Source: Gottfriedia solisilvae (GTDB lineage Bacteria; Bacillota; Bacilli; Bacillales; Bacillaceae_G). From it: a DNA stretch of 64,000 bases. Under the pieces are notes generated by a model. That model ran no database searches and was not told where the DNA came from. It saw nothing but the letters and a program-made list of their open reading frames with translations. The stretch's first letter is position 1; each line of letters opens with the position of its first letter. Shown here one piece after another: positions 54,676 to 64,000 of the stretch. A program made the position numbers and the translations under genes. The stretch is taken from contig NZ_NETJ01000003.1 in assembly GCF_002128405.1 (NCBI RefSeq), forward strand, positions 558,001 to 622,000, in the 5' to 3' direction.

Positions 54676-55350
54676 ATGGAAAAATACACAAGAGATTTAA
54701 AAAAATATATACTTGAACACAAAAATGATTTGAATCGTCCAGCGATGGAAGCTTATATGAAACATAATTTTCTATTTTTAGGTATTAAAGCACCTGAGAG
54801 AGTACAATTAACAAAGCAATTTATTAAAATAAACGGTGATCCAACTGAGCTGAAAATAATCAGAGAGATTTGGGATTTAGAGGGCAGAGAATTTCAATAT
54901 ATAGCTTTAGCCTTACTCGATCGTCAATATAAAAAAGCTGAAAAAGAGCGAATACAATTTTATGAAAGTTTAGTTGTAGATAAATCATGGTGGGATACTG
55001 TTGATACCCTAGCTGGAAGGTTAATTTGTTTTCATTTTCTTACATATCCTGAGTTGATCGAAGAATATGCAGAGAAATGGATACAATCAGAAAATATGTG
55101 GCTAAATAGAGCTGCGATCCTTTTTCAAATGAAATTTAAAGATAAAACGGATCAAGAGAGACTATTTAGATACTGTCAATTAATGTCTAATTCAAATGAG
55201 TTTTTCATTCAAAAAGCAATTGGATGGGCTTTAAGGGAGTATTCATACATAAATGGGGATGCGGTTGAAAACTTTATTCAAAACACAAATCTAGCACCAT
55301 TAAGTAAAAGGGAAGGTATGAAGAATATTGATAAATTAAGGAAACAATAA
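54676..55350 (+). CDS. alkD: AlkD-type DNA alkylation repair glycosylase
   Basis: This all-helical HEAT-like protein has 224 residues. Motifs match the B. cereus AlkD family: SWWDTVDTLAG (aromatic residue and catalytic-site Asp) and MWLNRAAILFQMKF (Arg). It removes bulky or cationic N3/N7-alkylated bases without base flipping. ATG at 54676 has GGAG six bases upstream; longer starts at 54619 or 54664 lack a proper site. It stands alone. The 268-bp gap to the next gene shows only a weak imperfect hairpin near 55386-55416. Confidence 0.87.
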   Translation: MEKYTRDLKKYILEHKNDLNRPAMEAYMKHNFLFLGIKAPERVQLTKQFIKINGDPTELKIIREIWDLEGREFQYIALALLDRQYKKAEKERIQFYESLVVDKSWWDTVDTLAGRLICFHFLTYPELIEEYAEKWIQSENMWLNRAAILFQMKFKDKTDQERLFRYCQLMSNSNEFFIQKAIGWALREYSYINGDAVENFIQNTNLAPLSKREGMKNIDKLRKQ

Positions 55351-55618
55351 TCTGTCGATTTTCCGGGAAATATCTTAATAAGGTAACTACATTTATTCAT
55401 TCTAAAAGTAGTCGCTTTTTGGATTAGAAGATATAAATACAGAAGTTGATTACGACAGAAGGTGAGATACTTCTAAGGGAGATGCAAAATCGACTTCACT
55501 AACATGGTATTTACTTAAACAATGTTACTAAAGTCAGGTTGAGTCAAGTGTATGAAAAAGTTATAATAAATTCATTCTTGATAATGAATACAAATTAAAG
55601 GGAATATAGGGAGAAAAA

Positions 55619-56833
55619 ATGAGATTTAGATTATTAAAAGTCATAAAGTGCTGTCTCTGTATTTTGTTACTAACTTGTTTTTTCATTCAAAAAAATACGA
55701 AAGCTGAGGAAATTAATCTTTTTAGTGATAAGGCTATTACAATCCTTGCTGATAGTGGTGAAGTAGTTTATGAAAAAAACGCTAATGTAACTGATTTTCC
55801 GGCGAGTACAACAAAAGTAATGACTGCAATCATTATGATGGATTATGTAAAGGAAAATGAAGCAATAACGATGTCAGCAAGAAGTTTACAGGAAGAGAAA
55901 AGTAATTCACAAATTCTTTTTTCTGAAGGAGAGAAACTCGATCGTAATACTGCATTAAAGACAATGATGATTTTAAGTGCAAATGATTTAGCATACGCGA
56001 TTGGGGAAACAGTTGCGGGTGATATGAATTCTTTTGTTAAAATGATGAATGAGAGAGCTAAGAAAATCGGGGCTAACAATACTCATTTTACAAATCCAAA
56101 CGGTTTGCATAATGATAATCATTACACTACTGCATATGATTTAGCTTTAATCGCTAAAGAAGCTTTGAAATATCCACTAATCATTAAAGCTATGGGTACG
56201 AAAGAAGCTCATATTACCACTTCCAAACAAATGAATAAGTATATATTCAATAGAGGTAATATGTTTACAAATCCTTATTTCTTAGCAGGAAAAACAGGGT
56301 ATACAAATACATCTAGGAATACCTTAATCGAAATTGATCAAAAAGATGGTCAAAAAATCATAAATATATTATTACGTTCATCGAAGCCACAGTATTTAAA
56401 TGATATTAAATTATTAGATGCATATGCTTTTCCGAGAATTTATAAAAAGGTCATTGTAAAAGAAGAGGATTGGAAAAAAGAAATAAAAGTTAAAGACGAT
56501 GTCATTCAAACAAAAATTAGCGAAGATTTATCGTTTTTAACCGCAAAAAATCCAAATACGAAATACGAAGTTAATGTAAAAGAAGAAAATGCGTTACCCA
56601 CTTTTTATAAAAAGAATGGTCTTCATAAAAATCAAAAAATTGGAAAAGTTGAAGTTTTATCAGATGGAGAAATAGTAACAACAGCAGATTTGTTAACAGC
56701 CAAATCATACGATCGTCCAACAGTGTTCACCTTAAATACATTAGTAATTGCGGGGATTATAATCGTCTTTTTTACAATCGTATTGTTTACAAGACCAAGA
56801 AGAAAAAGAGTATATATAAAAAGTCGAACGTAA
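55619..56833 (+). CDS. D-alanyl-D-alanine carboxypeptidase (S11, DacA/DacF-like)
   Basis: The product has 404 residues. A signal peptide (about 1-29) is followed by the penicillin-binding domain with PASTTKVMTA (SxxK), LSANDLAYA (SxN) and LAGKTGYTNTSRN (KTG). A PBP5-type C-terminal beta domain follows. The end is a full membrane span (LNTLVIAGIIIVFFTIVLF) with a basic cytoplasmic tail, rather than the amphipathic helix of classical PBP5. It trims the terminal D-Ala of peptidoglycan. Whether it is vegetative or sporulation-specific cannot be told. The terminator overlaps the stop codon. Confidence 0.9.
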   Translation: MRFRLLKVIKCCLCILLLTCFFIQKNTKAEEINLFSDKAITILADSGEVVYEKNANVTDFPASTTKVMTAIIMMDYVKENEAITMSARSLQEEKSNSQILFSEGEKLDRNTALKTMMILSANDLAYAIGETVAGDMNSFVKMMNERAKKIGANNTHFTNPNGLHNDNHYTTAYDLALIAKEALKYPLIIKAMGTKEAHITTSKQMNKYIFNRGNMFTNPYFLAGKTGYTNTSRNTLIEIDQKDGQKIINILLRSSKPQYLNDIKLLDAYAFPRIYKKVIVKEEDWKKEIKVKDDVIQTKISEDLSFLTAKNPNTKYEVNVKEENALPTFYKKNGLHKNQKIGKVEVLSDGEIVTTADLLTAKSYDRPTVFTLNTLVIAGIIIVFFTIVLFTRPRRKRVYIKSRT

Positions 56834-56853
56834 TGAAACGTTCGACTTTTTTA
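56819..56853. terminator. Bidirectional terminator overlapping a stop codon
   Basis: AAAAGTCGAACGT pairs with ACGTTCGACTTTT around a 6-nt loop. The carboxypeptidase stop codon begins at the foot of the loop, and T runs lie on both sides. Confidence 0.9.
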
Positions 56854-57861
56854 TTAAAAGAATATGTTAAGAATTTGATAAAAAATGGCTGCAACAGTTG
56901 CTGAAATTGGAATCGTAATAACCCAAGTGATTACCATTCGTTTTGCTGTGCCCCAGTTAACATCTTTTACACGTTGAGCTGACCCAACACCCATAATAGA
57001 TGAAGAAATAACGTGTGTCGTACTTACTGGTAAATGTAATGCAGTAAATGTGAAAATAATTGCTGCAGAAGATAAATCAGCTGCAGCCCCATTGATTGGG
57101 CGAATCTTCATAATTTTACCGCCAACAGTTTTAATGATTTTCCAACCACCTATTGAAGTACCTAAAGCCATTGCAGTAGCACAGGCGATACGTACCCAAA
57201 GTGGAACATCTGAACCTGGTGCAACTTCATTCGATGCAATCAGGGCAATCATGATAATTCCCATTGCTTTTTGTGCATCATTCGTTCCATGAGTGAACGA
57301 TTGTAATGCAGCAGTGAAAATTTGAACAATCCTAAAACCTTTATTCGTTTTTGAAAGGTTTGCACGTTTGAAGATCATAGCTAAAATTGTCATGACAATA
57401 AAACCAACAGTTATTGCAATAACCGGTGAAATTAATAAAGCTTGAATAATTTTTATGAAACCTTCAGCTTCTAATGCGTGAAAACCTTTTGCTGAAATAG
57501 CAGCACCTGCTACTGCACCAATAATTGCGTGAGAAGAACTACTTGGAATTCCATAATACCATGTTAATAAATTCCAAAATATTCCACCTAATAATGCTGC
57601 AATCACGACTACTAGTCCATTTGTACCTTCGATTGTAACTGGATCTACTATTCCTGTTGTAATCGTTTTAGCAACACCTGTAAAAATAATTGCACCAAGG
57701 AAGTTCATACCAGCTGCTAACAGAATAGCTGTCCTAGGCTTAAGTGCTTTTGTTGATACTGATGTAGCAATCGCATTTGCTGTGTCGTGGAAACCATTGA
57801 TAAAATCAAAGGCTAATGCAAAGATAACAACTAGTACCGTAAGTAAAAATAAGTGTTCCAT
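56854..57861 (-). CDS. pit: PiT-family inorganic phosphate transporter
   Basis: This low-affinity phosphate permease has 335 residues and about ten spans. The PiT signature occurs twice, as DFINGFHDTANAIATSVST and as QSFTHGTNDAQKAMGIIM, with LLTWYYGIPSSSSHAIIGA and LPVSTTHVISSSIMGVG as the paired hairpins. It lies 11 bp after the DUF47 gene, its usual regulatory partner. AAGGAG precedes the ATG. Confidence 0.94.
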   Translation of the reverse strand: MEHLFLLTVLVVIFALAFDFINGFHDTANAIATSVSTKALKPRTAILLAAGMNFLGAIIFTGVAKTITTGIVDPVTIEGTNGLVVVIAALLGGIFWNLLTWYYGIPSSSSHAIIGAVAGAAISAKGFHALEAEGFIKIIQALLISPVIAITVGFIVMTILAMIFKRANLSKTNKGFRIVQIFTAALQSFTHGTNDAQKAMGIIMIALIASNEVAPGSDVPLWVRIACATAMALGTSIGGWKIIKTVGGKIMKIRPINGAAADLSSAAIIFTFTALHLPVSTTHVISSSIMGVGSAQRVKDVNWGTAKRMVITWVITIPISATVAAIFYQILNIFF

Positions 57862-57872
57862 ATTATTTCTCC

Positions 57873-58493
57873 TTACGCATTACGCATGATAATTTGTTCA
57901 AGAGTATTGGCTACATCTTGTGCACTATCAGCAATAGATTCTAACATTTCGTAAATTTCTTTATATTGGATAATTTTAATTGGATCTTTTTCATTCATAA
58001 ATAATTGCTTAATTGAAGTACGTAATAACTCATCACATTGTGATTCGTAATCTTTAATTTTAATGGCATGTACACGGATTTCTAATAATTTTTTATTAGA
58101 AAGTAATTTTACAGATTCTAAAATTTCTTCAACAGCTTTATGTAAAATGTTTACGAATTTTACCATGTACTCGTCTGCACCTGTAATTGAATACATTTCA
58201 AAGCGAGCAGAACAATGCTCAAAGCCATCTAAAACATCATCCATCATCATTGCTAATTGAAGAATATCTTCACGCTCAATTGGAGTAATGAAAGTTTTGT
58301 TTAATTCAACAATTAGTGAATGAATGAATTTATCACCTTTCGTCTCATATTCTTTCATTTCTTGTGAAAATTTCTTTAAGTCGCTTGCATTCTTAATTTT
58401 AAAGTCAACGTAATATTTTGAAGATATGTGCAAGTTATCAGCAATACCTAAAAGCTTCTCAAAGAATACATCCTTTTTTTGTCCAAAAAACAT
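57873..58493 (-). CDS. DUF47 (PhoU-like) partner of the PiT transporter
   Basis: The product has 206 residues, all helical. It starts MFFGQKKDVFFEKLLGIADN, and PhoU-like acidic patches (KEYETKGDKFIHSL, IKIKDYESQCDELLRT) are metal-cluster candidates. ATG at 58493 is supported by GGAGGA seven bases upstream; a longer reading would include that site. Encoded just before pit, it probably gates phosphate uptake. The 296-bp gap upstream is A+T-rich with no supported feature. Confidence 0.88.
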   Translation of the reverse strand: MFFGQKKDVFFEKLLGIADNLHISSKYYVDFKIKNASDLKKFSQEMKEYETKGDKFIHSLIVELNKTFITPIEREDILQLAMMMDDVLDGFEHCSARFEMYSITGADEYMVKFVNILHKAVEEILESVKLLSNKKLLEIRVHAIKIKDYESQCDELLRTSIKQLFMNEKDPIKIIQYKEIYEMLESIADSAQDVANTLEQIIMRNA

Positions 58494-58789
58494 TATGATT
58501 CCTCCAAATAAAACATATAGTTTATTAATTACCTTCACAATACTCAGTAATAGTATGTCTAAATTAGCAATGAAAAATGTCGAATAAAGTAAAGGCTACG
58601 TTAATAATAATAATTGGTTTTAAAAATTAATCAATTAAAAAGATATATTATATTTACAAATTTACAATATCTTTACAATTCCTTAACATAATTAATAATT
58701 AAGCTTTACTCTATTATTGACTTTATTTAAGTGATTCATTAGCATAAAATTAATTAAAAATGTACGTTTAGACTAAGGGGAGTGACGAT

Positions 58790-60184
58790 TTGATTGAATC
58801 GGTAGTGGATGTAGAGGGGAACGTAAATCAAATAGTAAAGAAACAAAGAGTTTACTTTCATGCAGGATCTACAAAAAGTAGGGAATTTCGAATTTCGCAG
58901 CTAAAGAAACTTTACAATTCAATTGTAAAGAATGAAGAAAAAATAAAAAATGCACTACATTTAGATTTAAATAAATCCGAATTTGAAGCTTATTCTACTG
59001 AAATTGGTTTTACTTTAAAAGAAATATCTGAGGCGATTAAAAATCTTGAAAATTGGATGAAACCAATTAGAGTAAAAACTCCAATTACCCATGTAGGCAC
59101 AAAAGGTAGGATTTATCGAGAACCATATGGTGTTACATTAATTATTTCCCCTTGGAACTACCCTTTTCAATTAACAATGACGCCATTAGTAGGTGCAATT
59201 ATTGGTGGGAATACAGCCATCATTAAACCTTCAGAACTAACACCAAACACATCAAACATCATAGACCAAATGATACGTGAACTTTTTAATGAAGAATATG
59301 TCGCCGTTGTTCAAGGTGGTGTAGAAACGAGTACAGAATTACTTAAACAGAAATTTGATTTCATCTTCTTTACTGGTAGTGTACAGGTTGGGAAAATAGT
59401 GATGGAGGCTGCTTCAAAGCATTTAACTCCTTTAGTTCTTGAATTAGGTGGAAAAAGTCCTACGATTGTTCACCATGATGCGAATCTTAGTGTTACTGCT
59501 AAAAGAATTATTTGGGGTAAATTTACAAACGCAGGTCAGACATGTATAGCACCAGATTATATTTATGTACATGAAAAGGTAAAGAACCAACTAATACAAG
59601 CGATGAAACAAGAAATTGTTCAATTTTATGGAAATCAACCTCTTGAAAATGAAGAATATACAAAAATTGTAAGCGAAAGGCATTTTAATCGGTTAGTAAA
59701 CTTTTTAAAAGATGGAAAAGTAGAACATGGTGGTCAATCAGATTCAACTTCACATAAAATTGAACCGACGATTCTTTCAGATATTTCATGGGAAGCATCA
59801 ATAATGGACGAAGAAATATTTGGACCAATCCTACCGATATTAACCTATCACAACTTGGATGATGTCATAACGGAAATTAATCAACATCCTAAGCCTTTAG
59901 CGCTTTATGTATTTACAGAGAATAAATCAATATCAAATCAAATCATCGAACGAGTTCCTTTTGGCGGTGGATGTGTCAATGATACTTTATATCATATGGC
60001 TACTCCGTATTTACCGTTTGGTGGTGTTGGAGAAAGCGGTAGTGGGAGCTATCACGGTGAGTACAGTTTTAAAGCTTTTACACATGAAAAAAGTGTTCTA
60101 GTACAAACCACGAAAATTGACCTAAAGATTCGATATCATACTACAAAAAACGCTTTACGGTTTATTCGTAAATTGTTAAAATAA
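58790..60184 (+). CDS. NAD(P)-dependent aldehyde dehydrogenase (class 3/YwdH-like)
   Basis: The enzyme has 464 residues. The nucleotide-binding region includes ISPWNYPFQLTMTPL and FFTGSVQVGK. The catalytic Glu is in LVLELGGKSPTIV, the Cys is in FTNAGQTCIAPDY, and IFGPILPIL is conserved. The hydrophobic/basic C-terminus (YHTTKNALRFIRKLLK) resembles membrane-associated fatty aldehyde dehydrogenases. TTG at 58790 has AAGGGGAG seven bases upstream. The closest B. subtilis relative appears to be YwdH. The substrate is probably medium- or long-chain aldehydes, by family. Confidence 0.9.
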   Translation: MIESVVDVEGNVNQIVKKQRVYFHAGSTKSREFRISQLKKLYNSIVKNEEKIKNALHLDLNKSEFEAYSTEIGFTLKEISEAIKNLENWMKPIRVKTPITHVGTKGRIYREPYGVTLIISPWNYPFQLTMTPLVGAIIGGNTAIIKPSELTPNTSNIIDQMIRELFNEEYVAVVQGGVETSTELLKQKFDFIFFTGSVQVGKIVMEAASKHLTPLVLELGGKSPTIVHHDANLSVTAKRIIWGKFTNAGQTCIAPDYIYVHEKVKNQLIQAMKQEIVQFYGNQPLENEEYTKIVSERHFNRLVNFLKDGKVEHGGQSDSTSHKIEPTILSDISWEASIMDEEIFGPILPILTYHNLDDVITEINQHPKPLALYVFTENKSISNQIIERVPFGGGCVNDTLYHMATPYLPFGGVGESGSGSYHGEYSFKAFTHEKSVLVQTTKIDLKIRYHTTKNALRFIRKLLK

Positions 60185-60208
60185 AAACTAAATACAACTT
60201 CGTTTTTT

Positions 60209-60233
60209 AGCTCCTTGCAATAAGGGGCTTTTT
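60209..60233 (+). terminator. Rho-independent terminator of the aldehyde dehydrogenase gene
   Basis: AGCTCCTT pairs with AAGGGGCT (one G-T pair) around GCAAT, followed by TTTT. Confidence 0.65.
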
Positions 60234-60285
60234 ATGTGTCGAAAAAATTTACTTATTAAAACGACTTGTTAGATTGGACGGGAAA

Positions 60286-61254
60286 ATGAATAATATAATC
60301 GAAATTGATGAAGTAGTTAAAGAATTTAATGATAATAAAGTCATATTACCTCTATCGTTATCTATTTATTCGGGTGAATTTTTAACGATTTTAGGACCAA
60401 GTGGTTGTGGGAAAACAACGCTTCTACGGATGATAGCTGGTTTTGAAGAACCGTCTTCAGGTGTTATTAAACTTAATGGGGGAGTCGTTAATAATTTACC
60501 TCCATATAAAAGAGACATGAATTTAGTATTTCAGCACTATGCGCTGTTTCCGCACATGAATGTTGAAAAAAATATTCAATTTGGTTTGAAAATGAAGGGG
60601 ATTTCATTAGCAGAACAAAAAACTCGAGCTGAAGAAGCGATGAAATTAACACAATTAACCGAGTTTAGAAATCGTAAACCGCATCAACTTTCAGGCGGCC
60701 AACAGCAAAGAGTTGCGATTGCCCGTGCCATCGTAAACAATCCAAAAGTGTTGTTACTCGATGAGCCACTTGGAGCTTTAGATTTTAAATTAAGAAAAGA
60801 TTTACAAAGAGAGCTTAAAAATCTTCAAAGAGAGTTAGGGATTACATTTATTTATGTAACTCATGATCAAGAAGAAGCTATGAGTATGAGTGATCGAATT
60901 GTTGTCATGAATAACGGGAAAATTGAGCAAATTGGTACGCCAAAAGAAATTTATCAAAACCCGGCAAGTAAATTTGTAGCATCCTTTATTGGTGAAAATA
61001 ACTACTTTCATAAAGATGATCAGTTAATTGCTGTTAGACCAGAAAATATTAAAATCTCACAGTCACCTGTTGGAAAACATAAAGGAATCATCAAAGATAT
61101 TGAGTTTGTTGGTACACTTAACAAAATTTATATTGAAATAAAAGGTGAAGAGAATACGGTGATCGTTTATCAAATGCCAGATCAGTCGAATCTATCTCGA
61201 AATGAAGAAGTTTACATTCATTGGAAATTGGAAGATGAGGTGATCATGTATTGA
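60286..61254 (+). CDS. potA: Spermidine/putrescine ABC transporter ATP-binding protein
   Basis: The product has 322 residues. Walker A is [13 protein letters not shown], the Q-loop is in [14 protein letters not shown], the signature is [13 protein letters not shown], Walker B is [12 protein letters not shown], and the C-terminal TOBE regulatory domain has [11 protein letters not shown]. The ATG at 60286 is used because the TTG at 60274 has no ribosome site; the site before 60286 is itself weak. It overlaps potB by four bases. Confidence 0.93.
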   Translation: MNNIIEIDEVVKEFNDNKVILPLSLSIYSGEFLTILGPSGCGKTTLLRMIAGFEEPSSGVIKLNGGVVNNLPPYKRDMNLVFQHYALFPHMNVEKNIQFGLKMKGISLAEQKTRAEEAMKLTQLTEFRNRKPHQLSGGQQQRVAIARAIVNNPKVLLLDEPLGALDFKLRKDLQRELKNLQRELGITFIYVTHDQEEAMSMSDRIVVMNNGKIEQIGTPKEIYQNPASKFVASFIGENNYFHKDDQLIAVRPENIKISQSPVGKHKGIIKDIEFVGTLNKIYIEIKGEENTVIVYQMPDQSNLSRNEEVYIHWKLEDEVIMY

Positions 61255-62102
61255 AGTTTGGAAAATACATCATTACACCTTCAATCATTTGGCTAATTGT
61301 CTTTTTTCTAATTCCATTATTGTTCATTTTTAAATTTGCATTTATGAAAAATGGAATGTATGGACAAATTGAAAACGTCATTACATTTGAAAATATAACA
61401 AAAGTTTTTGACCCATTGTATTTAAAAGTTTTATGGACAACTTTTTGGATTGCAGTCGTAACGACAATCATCACTTTATTGATCGCGTACCCTTATGCAT
61501 ATACAGCTACAGTTGTCAGTGAAAAATGGCAAAGGATGTTATTACTACTAATAACCATTCCTTTTTGGATTAATTTTTTAGTACGATCTTATGCACTTAT
61601 TGTGATTTTTCGTTCTAAAGGTATTATTAATACACTACTATTAAAACTAGGGATTATTAATGAACCTTTACAATTACTTTATAATATGCCATCAGTCATA
61701 ATGGGAATGGTCTATACATTATTACCATTTATGGTTTTACCAATATTTGTGGCAATCGAACAGCTAGACCATCGCAAGTTAGACGCAGCAAATGATCTAG
61801 GAGCGACGCCATTTCAAACATTTTTCCATGTAACCTTGCCATTAACGATGAAAGGTATTTTTGCAGGAAGTATATTAGTATTTGTCGCTTCATTTGGAAT
61901 GTTTGTCGTATCTGATGTAATGGGTGGATCAAAGGTTGCTTTAATCGGAAATGTCATCCAAAATCAGTTTTTAGGAGCAAGAAACTGGCCTTTTGGATCA
62001 GCGCTTTCAATTTTCTTAGTGATTTCTTCTATTGGATTAATTGGCCTTTACTATTTAGCAACTAAAAATATAGGTGCTGAAAAAAGTGGAGGTGAGAAAT
62101 AG
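61251..62102 (+). CDS. potB: Spermidine/putrescine ABC transporter permease
   Basis: The product has 283 residues and six spans. The EAA-type loop is [20 protein letters not shown]. The N-terminal span [19 protein letters not shown] is typical of PotB. TTG at 61251 overlaps the potA stop, with GAGGTGA eight bases upstream. It ends immediately before potC. Confidence 0.93.
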   Translation: MKFGKYIITPSIIWLIVFFLIPLLFIFKFAFMKNGMYGQIENVITFENITKVFDPLYLKVLWTTFWIAVVTTIITLLIAYPYAYTATVVSEKWQRMLLLLITIPFWINFLVRSYALIVIFRSKGIINTLLLKLGIINEPLQLLYNMPSVIMGMVYTLLPFMVLPIFVAIEQLDHRKLDAANDLGATPFQTFFHVTLPLTMKGIFAGSILVFVASFGMFVVSDVMGGSKVALIGNVIQNQFLGARNWPFGSALSIFLVISSIGLIGLYYLATKNIGAEKSGGEK

Positions 62103-62906
62103 GTGAAAAAGAAATTACTAATAGGATTTTCTACAATTGTTTTAACTTGCTTATATTTACCTATTTTGGTCTTAATTCTTTTTTCATTTAATAAATCAAG
62201 AATAAATGCCGAGTGGTCTGGTTTTACTTTCCAATGGTATATAAATTTATTTGATAACCCTCAAATTGTTGATGCGTTTATCAATAGTTTACTTATAGCG
62301 ATTATTACAACGATTTTATCGACAGTACTAGGTACGATTTGTGCGTTAGCATTACATAGATATAAGTACAAATTTTCAAAGTTGATTAGTGGTCTAATTT
62401 ATTTACCAATTGTTGTACCTGATATTTTAATGGGAATTGCTTTATTAATTTTGTTTACTAATTTTCATTTTGAATTAGGAAGTATGACAATCATTATTGC
62501 ACATGTAACTTTTTGTATATCCTATGTTGTGATACTGCTAACGGCTAGACTATCAGGTATGTCAAAGGATTTAGAAGATGCTGCAAGTGACTTAGGAGCG
62601 ACCCCGTGGCAGACATTTAGATTTATTACATTACCAGCGATTATGCCCGGCATTATTGCGTCAGCATTACTAAGCTTTACATTAAGTATTGATGATTTTG
62701 TGATTAGCTTTTTTGTATCTGGTCCAAGTTCAACTACATTACCGATTTATATTTATGGAATGGTTAAAAAAGGTGTCACACCTGAAATTAATGCGATTTC
62801 AACTATACTAATCGTAACAATCATAGGGCTAATGGTTCTATCTGAGGTATATCGTACTAAAGGGATGAACACAGAGAATACAAAGAAAAAATCTTATATA
62901 GTTTAA
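62103..62906 (+). CDS. potC: Spermidine/putrescine ABC transporter permease
   Basis: The product has 267 residues and six spans. The EAA loop is LEDAASDLGATPWQTFRFIT, and SIDDFVISFFVSGPSSTTLP is a PotC-type segment. GTG at 62103 follows directly on the potB stop codon, with GGAGGTG upstream. It pairs with PotB as the heterodimeric channel. Confidence 0.94.
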   Translation: MKKKLLIGFSTIVLTCLYLPILVLILFSFNKSRINAEWSGFTFQWYINLFDNPQIVDAFINSLLIAIITTILSTVLGTICALALHRYKYKFSKLISGLIYLPIVVPDILMGIALLILFTNFHFELGSMTIIIAHVTFCISYVVILLTARLSGMSKDLEDAASDLGATPWQTFRFITLPAIMPGIIASALLSFTLSIDDFVISFFVSGPSSTTLPIYIYGMVKKGVTPEINAISTILIVTIIGLMVLSEVYRTKGMNTENTKKKSYIV

Positions 62907-62928
62907 AATGAATAAGGAGATTATCTAA

Positions 62929-63978
62929 GTGAATAAATTTAAAAAAGCGGCTAGTTTACTTTTTTCCTTTGGATTAACAGGTTTATTATTGTCAGCTTGT
63001 TCAGTTGGCAAAGAAGAACTGAATATTTACAGTTGGGCAGATAATTTTGATCAAGAAGTATTAGAGTCATTTGAAAAAAAATATGATGTCAAAATTAATT
63101 ATCAACAATTTGCGAGTAATGAAGAATTGTATGCAAAATTAAAGGCGGGTGGGTCTAATTATGATGTGATTCAGCCTTCAGATTATATGGTAAAATTAAT
63201 GATTCAACAAGATATGTTGGAAAAATTAGATAAGGATAAAATGCCAAATCTAAGTAATATTGCTCCAGAATTTACAAACCAAGAATTTGATCCAAAAGGT
63301 GACTATTCAGTTGTTTATACTGGTGGATTAACAGGAATTGCGTATAATCCTAAATATGTAAAAGAGGAAATTGATAGTTGGGAAGATCTATGGGACCCGA
63401 AGTACAAGGGACATGTTACTTTATTAAATGATAACCGCGAAGTATTTGGAATGGGTTTAATTAAAAATGGATATTCCAATAGTTCATTAAATGAAGATGA
63501 ATTATTAACTGCTTTTAATGATTTAAAAACAGTAACACCAAACCTTTTAGCATTTGATACAGATACAGTAAAACAAAAGTTTATCACGGAAGATGCTTGG
63601 ATTGGTCAAGTATGGTCTGGGGATGCAGCATATATTCAAAAAGAGCTTTCAAACATTAAATGGGTTGTACCAAAAGAAGGGTCATCAAGATGGGCTGATA
63701 CATTTGCGATTCCAAAAGGTTCAAAGCAAAAAAAATTAGCAGAGAAATTTATTAATTATATGTATGATCCTAAAGTTAGTGCGAAAAATTATGAGTCAAT
63801 CGGATACTCTGATCCAAATATGAAAGCTGAACAATATCATTCTGAAGAATACAAAAAGAATCCTTTCATAAATGTAACGGCAGAAGAAACGAATCGTACA
63901 AATTGGATTAAAGATGTAGGAGATCAGACTGAACTTTATGATAAATATTGGACGGAATTAAAAACTGGTCAAAATTAA
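62929..63978 (+). CDS. potD: Spermidine/putrescine-binding lipoprotein
   Basis: The product has 349 residues. The lipobox is GLLLSACSVGK. The family pattern follows: LNIYSWADNFDQEVLESFEK, DVIQPSDYMVKLMIQ, SWEDLWDPKYKGHVTLLND, GQVWSGDAAYIQKE and SSRWADTFAIPKGS. The acidic and aromatic residues that cup the polyamine appear present. GTG at 62929 has AAGGAGA ten bases upstream. It is the last gene of potABCD and of the window; the right arm of a following hairpin lies beyond the end. Confidence 0.94.
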   Translation: MNKFKKAASLLFSFGLTGLLLSACSVGKEELNIYSWADNFDQEVLESFEKKYDVKINYQQFASNEELYAKLKAGGSNYDVIQPSDYMVKLMIQQDMLEKLDKDKMPNLSNIAPEFTNQEFDPKGDYSVVYTGGLTGIAYNPKYVKEEIDSWEDLWDPKYKGHVTLLNDNREVFGMGLIKNGYSNSSLNEDELLTAFNDLKTVTPNLLAFDTDTVKQKFITEDAWIGQVWSGDAAYIQKELSNIKWVVPKEGSSRWADTFAIPKGSKQKKLAEKFINYMYDPKVSAKNYESIGYSDPNMKAEQYHSEEYKKNPFINVTAEETNRTNWIKDVGDQTELYDKYWTELKTGQN

Positions 63979-64000
63979 TAAGAAGGCTATCTCTTAGAGA

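Overview
The window is A+T-rich chromosomal DNA from an endospore-forming Bacillaceae bacterium. The evidence is a GerA-type germinant receptor operon, spore-coat genes (CotS, CotSA, CotB types), aa3-600 quinol oxidase genes (qoxABCD), a secreted thermolysin-like protease and strong Gram-positive ribosome binding sites. A Gottfriedia-like or related Bacillus is plausible, but the species cannot be fixed from the sequence alone. No rRNA, tRNA, phage block, transposase or CRISPR array was seen.

Layout. 0-10 kb: an orphan AimR/RRNPP-like HTH-TPR regulator, a very large Vpr-type subtilase ending in a dockerin-like module, a YdaP/PoxB-type TPP enzyme and a bacillolysin. 10-25.3 kb: a spore-surface region with three GT4 glycosyltransferases, a GerA-family receptor operon preceded by a 41-residue membrane peptide, a small Sm-like protein with a sigma-K-like promoter, a UDP-glucuronate epimerase, a CotS kinase-like protein, YtdA/GalU, UDP-glucose dehydrogenase and a HipA-like kinase. 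Together these resemble the ytdA-ytcABC/cotS-cotSA coat-polysaccharide genes of B. subtilis. 25.7-31.2 kb: one operon (RpiR regulator, M20 amidohydrolase, amino acid permease, GNAT acyltransferase, enolase-superfamily racemase) that fits the N-succinyl route from D- to L-amino acids. 31.2-35.4 kb: MoxR-DUF58-DUF4129 and an isolated YvyF-like protein. 36-42.3 kb: a chemoreceptor, a CapA-like protein and an ECF sigma/anti-sigma/DUF4097 operon. 42.4-48.7 kb: an Mn-type ABC importer with paired MntR-like boxes, a GNAT enzyme, a CotB-like protein, an ArsB-family transporter and a DUF1904 protein. 48.9-53.3 kb: a probable Fur-controlled small RNA, then qoxABCD. 53.3-64 kb: an Fsr-type MFS pump, an AlkD-type glycosylase, a DD-carboxypeptidase, Pit/DUF47 phosphate uptake, an aldehyde dehydrogenase and potABCD.

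The most interesting signals are non-coding or at gene starts. They include an undescribed-looking Fur-box/extended -10/C-run/terminator unit at 48.92-49.13 kb and two copies of a Bacillaceae intergenic repeat whose hairpin shows paired (compensatory) substitutions. Two polysaccharide genes have strong Shine-Dalgarno sequences but only AUU or AUC/AUA available as start codons. Two membrane micro-ORFs were also found. Product calls come from motif reading and memory of families, not from database searches.
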